Origin: Methanothermococcus okinawensis
Lineage (GTDB): Archaea; AGJL01; Methanococci; Methanococcales; Methanococcaceae
Assembly (NCBI GenBank): GCA_015661585.1
Contig: DQVU01000180.1
Location: forward strand, 1-8,507
Direction: 5' to 3'
DNA length: 8,507 bases
The translations under genes were made by a program, and so were the position numbers. Below, piece by piece: positions 4,937 through 8,507 of this stretch. The notes under the pieces were generated by a model. That model did no database searches. It was not told the origin of the DNA and was given only the letters and a program-made list of their open reading frames with translations. Numbering within the stretch: position 1 is the stretch's first letter; each line of letters starts with the position of its first letter.

Positions 4937-6073
4937 ATGAGGGTTAAAAATAACTTTCAAGGCATTTTTACTGTTAACAATGTTGGAAATGGAGACAACT
5001 ACAGAGATAGTAACAGAAGTGAAGAGAAATATCTTGTTATTATAGTGGATATGGACGATGATGTGGGCAGGAAGGCCAATATTAAAACTCCAGTACTCGG
5101 TAGATCTGACTGTATAAACGCTGCTATTAGACTGGGACTGGCAGATCCAGGTGATACTGATGTAAATTCAATACTTGGAGGTGTAAAACTATATGACGAT
5201 CTAAAAAGGGAAGAAAAGGATGTAGAGTTGGCACTGATATCTGGTTATAAAAATGTAGAATCTAAGGAGTGTGCCAAAAAAATAAAGGAACAGTTGGATT
5301 TTCTCCTCTATCTCTATGAACCTACATTTGTATATTTTGTATCTGATGGTAAAGAAGATGAATTGATATTAAAGTATTTGGAGAGCAAGGATGTATTTGT
5401 ATGGAAAAAAAGGATAGTTGTAAAACAGAGTGAGTCCTTAGAATCTACTTACTACTTAATTCAAGAGTTCCTCAAAAAGACGATGTCACAGTATCTACCT
5501 TTTATATTTACCTCCATAGGATTTGCTATGGTTATCTATGCTATATTTGCAGATCTTGGATGGAGAATCATTGTTGGTATAGTGGGATTATATATCCTCT
5601 CAGAAGGCTCGGGTTTAATTAAAGATCTAAAGAGATCCCTTAAAGAGGGGAAAAAGAGTTTTGAATTTAGAAGACTTACACCTATGGGTAATATTATAGC
5701 TGTACTTATAATAACGATAGGTGCCCTTTACTCCTACAGTATGGCCCATACCAGGGATCTTGTCAATTTTGTGGGAATATTTCTCCACTATTTTACAGAT
5801 CTGTTTGTACTCAGTATATTTATAATTTTAGTGGCGCATTCTATAGACGATATAATCTATTCCAGTAGGGATGTTTTAGATATATTAAAGAGATTTCTCT
5901 TTGGAATCGTGATTTTGTTTATACTTAGAGAGATTCTACTTAAGTTTTCAAACCTCCTATGTGGAAGGACACAGTTCATAGAACTTATAGTATCTATTAT
6001 ATTATATACCTTAATAACTGGTATTCTATTTGTAGTACTCTTTTACACCAGGAGTAGGAAAAGATATAGATAA
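4937..6073 (+). CDS. DUF373 family integral membrane protein
   Basis: A 378-residue protein of the archaeal DUF373 family, function unknown. Residues 32-165 are a cytosolic alpha/beta domain with the family signature: VDMDDDVGRKA (37-47), PVLGRSDCINAAIRLGLADP (52-71) and DTDVNSILGGVKLYDDL (73-89). The acid cluster D38-D42 could bind metal or phosphate, but this is untested. From residue 187 there are five to six membrane helices: about 187-205, 209-227, 251-269, 275-300, 319-337 and 347-370, ending in the basic tail TRSRKRYR, which should be cytosolic. The first 30 residues are polar and variable-looking, and no internal Met offers a shorter start, so the ATG at 4937 is used although only GGGAT precedes it. 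CorA follows after 20 nt, suggesting a shared role in ion or metal handling (inference). Confidence 0.85.
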   Translation: MRVKNNFQGIFTVNNVGNGDNYRDSNRSEEKYLVIIVDMDDDVGRKANIKTPVLGRSDCINAAIRLGLADPGDTDVNSILGGVKLYDDLKREEKDVELALISGYKNVESKECAKKIKEQLDFLLYLYEPTFVYFVSDGKEDELILKYLESKDVFVWKKRIVVKQSESLESTYYLIQEFLKKTMSQYLPFIFTSIGFAMVIYAIFADLGWRIIVGIVGLYILSEGSGLIKDLKRSLKEGKKSFEFRRLTPMGNIIAVLIITIGALYSYSMAHTRDLVNFVGIFLHYFTDLFVLSIFIILVAHSIDDIIYSSRDVLDILKRFLFGIVILFILREILLKFSNLLCGRTQFIELIVSIILYTLITGILFVVLFYTRSRKRYR

Positions 6074-6093
6074 TTTGAGATATTGGGATAGAC

Positions 6094-7044
6094 ATGTTAA
6101 AGATCTTGGGATATAGGGACGAGGATATAATCAAAATAGATTTGGAAGATTTAGAAAATTACAGAAACTATATACTGATATGGATAGATTGTTATGCCCC
6201 CTCAGATGAGGAACTTTTAAAACTCTCTAAGAAAATAGGTATCGGTGTAGATGAACTGAGAGTAGGTTTAGATGAACAGGAAGTTCCAAGGGTTGAAGAG
6301 GAGGAAGATTACTACTTAATTATCTACAAGGCACCTCTCTTTGAGGAGGATGTTACCACCACATCCTTTGGAATATTTATAAAGGACAACATAGTATTAA
6401 CCATCCATACTGATAAGATAAAATCCATAGGAAAGATATACAGTTTACTGAAATCTAAAAAACCAAAGACACTCCTAGGTAAGGGAGTGGGTTTTTTTCT
6501 CTATGTACTTTTAAATCAGATCACTTTAAACTACTCAAGGATCTTGTTGAACTTAGAAGATAAGTTGGACAGATTAGAGTACGCCCTAATCAACGGAGGT
6601 AAGAATGTGACAGAGGAGATTCTACAACTGAGAAAAACCCTAGTATACTTCCACAAGGCTTTAGTATCTAACAAGGATGTTCTATCTATATTAAAGAGAA
6701 AGTACCTTCCAATTACTACTCAGGAGGATAGGGAACATTTGGAGGATCTGTACTACGATACACTCCAGTTGTTAGACATGGAGACTACATATAGAGAATT
6801 GCTGGTCTCAATGATGGATATGGGCCTCTCCTTAGAAAACATAAGGATGAATCAAATAATGAAGATACTAACTATGGTTACTACTGTGTTTGCAGTCCCT
6901 GTCTGGATAACTGGAGTATTTGGTATGAACTTCAAGTATATGCCTCTGATAGATAGCCCCTACGGATTTTGGATGGTTATGGGAGTAAGTCTAATCACGG
7001 TAGTTATACTTATGTATGTATTCATAAAGGAAGGGTGGTTATAG
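6094..7044 (+). CDS. corA: CorA-type magnesium/divalent cation transporter
   Basis: A 316-residue CorA, close to the length of the structurally characterised M. jannaschii protein (317). The N-terminal cytosolic domain contains LGYRDEDIIKID at the start, LDEQEVPRVEEEEDYYLIIYKAP (58-80) and FGIFIKDNIVLTIH. A long stalk helix follows (about 170-255: LDRLEYALINGG, LRKTLVYFHKAL, YRELLVSMMDMGLSLENIRMNQ). Two membrane helices (about 257-276 and 290-311) flank the diagnostic G277-M278-N279 pore motif. CorA proteins are homopentameric channels that import Mg2+ (sometimes Co2+ or Ni2+) and gate shut when Mg2+ occupies cytosolic sites. The C-terminus KEGWL is less basic than in many relatives. It lies 20 nt after DUF373 and 1 nt before SRP19, so it is in the middle of an operon. 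Confidence 0.96.
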   Translation: MLKILGYRDEDIIKIDLEDLENYRNYILIWIDCYAPSDEELLKLSKKIGIGVDELRVGLDEQEVPRVEEEEDYYLIIYKAPLFEEDVTTTSFGIFIKDNIVLTIHTDKIKSIGKIYSLLKSKKPKTLLGKGVGFFLYVLLNQITLNYSRILLNLEDKLDRLEYALINGGKNVTEEILQLRKTLVYFHKALVSNKDVLSILKRKYLPITTQEDREHLEDLYYDTLQLLDMETTYRELLVSMMDMGLSLENIRMNQIMKILTMVTTVFAVPVWITGVFGMNFKYMPLIDSPYGFWMVMGVSLITVVILMYVFIKEGWL

Positions 7045-7045
7045 G

Positions 7046-7318
7046 ATGAAGGAAATTGTTATCTGGCCAGTTTATATAGATAGAGAGAGGAGTCGGAAGG
7101 AGGGAAGACGGATACCCAAGAGCTTAGGTGTTAGAAATCCAAAGTTGGAGAATATATATAGGACGTTAAAGAAGATGGGTTATTCTGCTGAGATTGTTAG
7201 AAACAAGTGCTATCCAAGGATACACTGGGAACTTTGTGGATATATCAAGGTTAAAGTGGAAGATGGTACTTCAAAGTTAGAGTTACTTAAAGAGATATGT
7301 AAAAACTATTTAAGATAA
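7046..7318 (+). CDS. srp19: Signal recognition particle 19 kDa protein
   Basis: A 90-residue archaeal SRP19. Family landmarks are IVIWPVYIDRERSRKEGRRI (4-23), the helix of PKLENIYRTLKKMG and the conserved YPRIHWELCGYIKV (56-69), which contacts the SRP RNA tetraloops. SRP19 binds helices 6 and 8 of 7S RNA and prepares it for SRP54, so it works in co-translational targeting of membrane and secreted proteins. The start lies 1 nt after the corA stop. Its RBS GGTGG (7034-7038) is inside the last corA codons, which implies translational coupling. The gene is full length and appears functional. Confidence 0.95.
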   Translation: MKEIVIWPVYIDRERSRKEGRRIPKSLGVRNPKLENIYRTLKKMGYSAEIVRNKCYPRIHWELCGYIKVKVEDGTSKLELLKEICKNYLR

Positions 7319-7352
7319 GGTATAATATCTTAGACAGAGAAATCTTTATAAA

Positions 7353-7370
7353 CCGAAAACCTTATATATA
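7353..7370 (+). promoter_or_regulatory. Promoter of tRNA-Val (BRE plus TATA box)
   Basis: CCGAAAAC (7353-7360) followed by TTATATATA (7362-7370) matches the BRE/TATA arrangement of methanogen stable-RNA promoters. The TATA box is about 30 nt before the mature 5' end at 7397. A second TATA-like element, CTTTATAAA (7344-7352), lies just upstream. Confidence 0.8.
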
Positions 7371-7396
7371 TGTTTGTAATATTAACAGATTGGATT

Positions 7397-7470
7397 GGGC
7401 TCGTGGTCTAGCTGGCTATGATGCCGCCCTGACACGGCGGTGGTCGGGAGTTCGAATCTCCCCGAGCCCA
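7397..7470 (+). tRNA. tRNA-Val (anticodon GAC)
   Basis: A complete 74-nt cloverleaf. The acceptor stem is GGGCTCG/CGAGCCC with discriminator A7470. The anticodon stem is CCGCC/GGCGG around the loop CTGACAC, anticodon GAC at 7431-7433, which reads GUC and GUU valine codons. The T arm is GGGAG-TTCGAAT-CTCCC. The D arm has GG at 7414-7415 and a T.T mismatch at its inner end. CCA is not encoded, and no intron is present. The GC-rich stems fit a thermophile. Confidence 0.97.
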
Positions 7471-7473
7471 CTA

Positions 7474-7480
7474 TTTTTTT
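7474..7480 (+). terminator. T7 tract ending the tRNA-Val transcript
   Basis: A run of seven T residues begins 4 nt after the discriminator base, the usual short-trailer terminator of archaeal tRNA genes. Confidence 0.65.
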
Positions 7481-7517
7481 GGAGATATTTATTTATATAT
7501 TTGAATATATTGCCAAT

Positions 7518-7973
7518 TTAGGTGCCACTTTTTAACTTAACAACAGTTTTTCTCAAATCCCCAGTCTCAAGTAACATCCTTTCAACATCCTCTTTTTTAA
7601 ATCCTCTTCTCTCCAAAAGTTCTACGGCCTCCTTAAAGAATTTGGATTCTCTTAATATCTCTTGGGCCAATTTTTCCTTCAATTTCATATACTCCTCCTT
7701 ACTCATCCCAATACTTATGAGAGCGTTATCTCTAAAGGGACATGGTTTGCTTATCTTGCAACACCATACTAAACTACCAAAACAGGTACCTTTTCCCTCC
7801 CCCAATCTTGTTTTCTTTCCAAACTCTTCCTTTATCTTTACAAACTCTTCAGGTGTCATCTTCAATATTCTTAGTGCATCGTGAATAGGGCAGTTCTTTA
7901 CAGGAGGACAGCAGAAGGCCAATCCCCTAAGATCTCCCCCTCTACATATGTGAGATGGTGCATCTCTCCACAT
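7518..7973 (-). CDS. Methanogenesis marker protein 9 (cysteine-rich)
   Basis: From the preferred start this is a 151-residue protein of the family annotated as methanogenesis marker 9, found in methanogens; the molecular role is unknown to me. It opens MWRDAPSHICRGGDLRGLAF. Two related cysteine units follow: C10-x10-CC(21,22)-x5-C28 (CCPPVKNCPI) and C64-x6-CC(71,72)-x5-C78 (CCKISKPCPF), each followed by a similar helix (MTPEEFVKIKEEF and MSKEEYMKLKEKL). Eight cysteines in two sets suggest two metal or Fe-S sites (inference). The C-terminal 40 residues, AVELLERRGFKKEDVERML then TGDLRKTVVKL, look UBA-like. The ATG at 7973 has AAGGTGAT just upstream; the longer in-frame ATG at 8015 (165 residues) has no RBS and adds a tail without family features. 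It is convergent with tRNA-Val. Confidence 0.88.
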   Translation of the reverse strand: MWRDAPSHICRGGDLRGLAFCCPPVKNCPIHDALRILKMTPEEFVKIKEEFGKKTRLGEGKGTCFGSLVWCCKISKPCPFRDNALISIGMSKEEYMKLKEKLAQEILRESKFFKEAVELLERRGFKKEDVERMLLETGDLRKTVVKLKSGT

Positions 7974-7976
7974 GTT

Positions 7977-7984
7977 ATCACCTT
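7977..7984 (-). promoter_or_regulatory. RBS fixing the marker 9 start
   Basis: The minus strand reads AAGGTGAT followed by AAC and the ATG at 7973. This is a near-optimal methanogen Shine-Dalgarno site lying inside the longer alternative frame that starts at 8015. Confidence 0.75.
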
Positions 7985-8040
7985 GAATTTTATAAATAAA
8001 CCTATCTATCTTCATTCTCGTTTAGAGAAGGATGTTGTTA

Positions 8041-8056
8041 AATTTACATTTTTCGC
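8041..8056 (-). promoter_or_regulatory. Candidate promoter of the marker 9 gene
   Basis: On the minus strand GCGAAAAA followed by TGTAAATT resembles a BRE and a weak TATA box. Initiation about 25 nt downstream would leave a leader near 45-50 nt ending at the RBS. The TATA match is poor. Confidence 0.3.
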
Positions 8057-8274
8057 AGTAATTGGTGTGGAGTATTGAGATATCTATCTATTGTGGTAAG
8101 TAAGGTAATAATAATTATAAAAACATGAAAATAAACGTTAATAAAAAATTTTAAAGAGTAGAAACACCGTTATTACCTTCCTCGGAATATTCCTTAGCAC
8201 CTAGGAATATGTAAAATTCCTGTTTTGAACTTCATTAAAGATTAGAACCTTGGAACATACACCCCTATTTATTT

Positions 8275-8411
8275 TTACTTAGAAATAAGTTTTGATATTT
8301 TCCTACCAGGAATTTTTTCCATTCTCTCCGTATAAAGCTCTAAGGGAGGTTAAAAAGACGGGTTTTTTATTATCTTCAGTTTTTATTTATTTTATATAAT
8401 TTATTGACCAT
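8275..8411 (-). pseudogene. Frameshifted coding debris, family unknown
   Basis: Three short minus-strand frames follow one another. MVNKLYKINKN starts at 8411 and stops at 8376. An overlapping frame (8383-8303) gives KTEDNKKPVFLTSLRALYGE and ENGKNSW before TAG. MEKIPGRKISKLISK (8322-8275) starts after GGAG. Removing one A from the A-run near 8379-8383 joins the first two, and a second frameshift near 8325 would join LYGE to the MEKIPGRK segment, giving one continuous protein-like sequence. Beyond 8275 the middle frame continues through further stops to about 8150. I read this as a decayed gene fragment but do not recognise it; chance is possible. Confidence 0.3.
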
Positions 8412-8460
8412 TTAATATAATTATACCACACCCAAGATCTTTCTGAACACCAAGATAAGG

Positions 8461-8507
8461 ATGAGTATATTAGAAGATATTACAGAGGATTATCCTCCCA
8501 ATGTTCA
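8461..8507 (+). CDS. Possible 5' end of a gene running off the window
   Basis: An ATG at 8461 opens a frame to the window edge encoding MSILEDITEDYPPNV. AAGG lies directly before the ATG, which is too close for a normal RBS. The AT-rich TTTAATATAA (8411-8420) is placed so that transcription could start near 8445. The acidic peptide is not recognisable, and 15 codons are too few to be sure. The same frame is open upstream to a TAA at 8412-8414, so a non-ATG start is also possible. Confidence 0.3.
   Translation, partial: MSILEDITEDYPPNV

Larger units (their letters stand above)
8016..8460. other. Gene-poor intergenic region
   Basis: No intact gene. The left part serves as upstream DNA of the marker 9 gene. 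Around 8180-8320, GGAATATTCC (8186-8195), AGGAATATGTAAAATTCCT and CAGGAATTTTTTCC form a loose cluster of GGAAT/ATTCC motifs. The right part contains minus-strand coding debris (8275-8411) and a TTTAATATAATTATA stretch (8411-8425) that could be a promoter for the edge gene. Confidence 0.55.

Noticed and set aside
7522..7884. Plus-strand frame opposite the marker 9 gene
   Set aside because: It is the antisense shadow of a well-supported cysteine-rich gene.

Overview
The window looks like chromosome of a thermophilic, AT-rich methanogen of the order Methanococcales. Evidence: close relatives of Methanocaldococcus jannaschii RibC, RibB and CorA; a methanogenesis marker 9 protein; DUF2226, DUF373 and DUF5612 proteins; AGA/AGG arginine codons; GGTGA-type ribosome binding sites; and GC-rich stable RNAs standing out from AT-rich DNA. 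The tail of a methyl-accepting chemotaxis protein at the left edge suggests a chemotactic, probably motile species. I cannot name genus or species.

Layout. 1-108: the last 35 codons of a chemotaxis receptor, convergent with an ACT-domain/DUF5612 protein (116-769, minus). 864-2605: a two-gene operon on the plus strand, a DUF2226 protein with an internal duplication and a membrane-anchored Roadblock/LC7-like protein. A C/D box guide sRNA begins directly after the second stop codon; one of its guides is complementary to the 23S rRNA peptidyl-transferase loop. 2694-4300: minus-strand genes for a TRAM-domain RNA-binding protein and a ribB-ribC riboflavin operon. Between them lies a GC-rich structured island and a TATA box flanked by a perfect 9-bp inverted repeat. 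4301-4936: an AT-rich gap with a probable decayed reading frame, a near-perfect hairpin, a short palindrome and two tandem 16-nt repeats that each carry a TATA box. 4937-7318: a plus-strand operon of a DUF373 membrane protein, a CorA-type divalent cation channel and SRP19. 7397-7470: tRNA-Val(GAC) with a clear promoter and T-tract. 7518-7973: methanogenesis marker 9 on the minus strand. 8016-8507: mostly gene-free, with frameshifted coding debris and possibly the start of another gene at the right edge.

How the parts fit. RibB and RibC supply two steps of riboflavin synthesis and share one transcript. CorA and SRP19 are translationally coupled, with DUF373 just upstream; why they share an operon is unknown. 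The DUF2226/Roadblock pair resembles the two-part scaffolds of small-GTPase or polarity modules, but no GTPase gene is present here. The least conventional items are the 3'-UTR-located C/D sRNA, the DUF2226-Roadblock pair, the duplicated cysteine motif of the marker 9 protein, and the repeat-built promoters of the TRAM and DUF373 genes.
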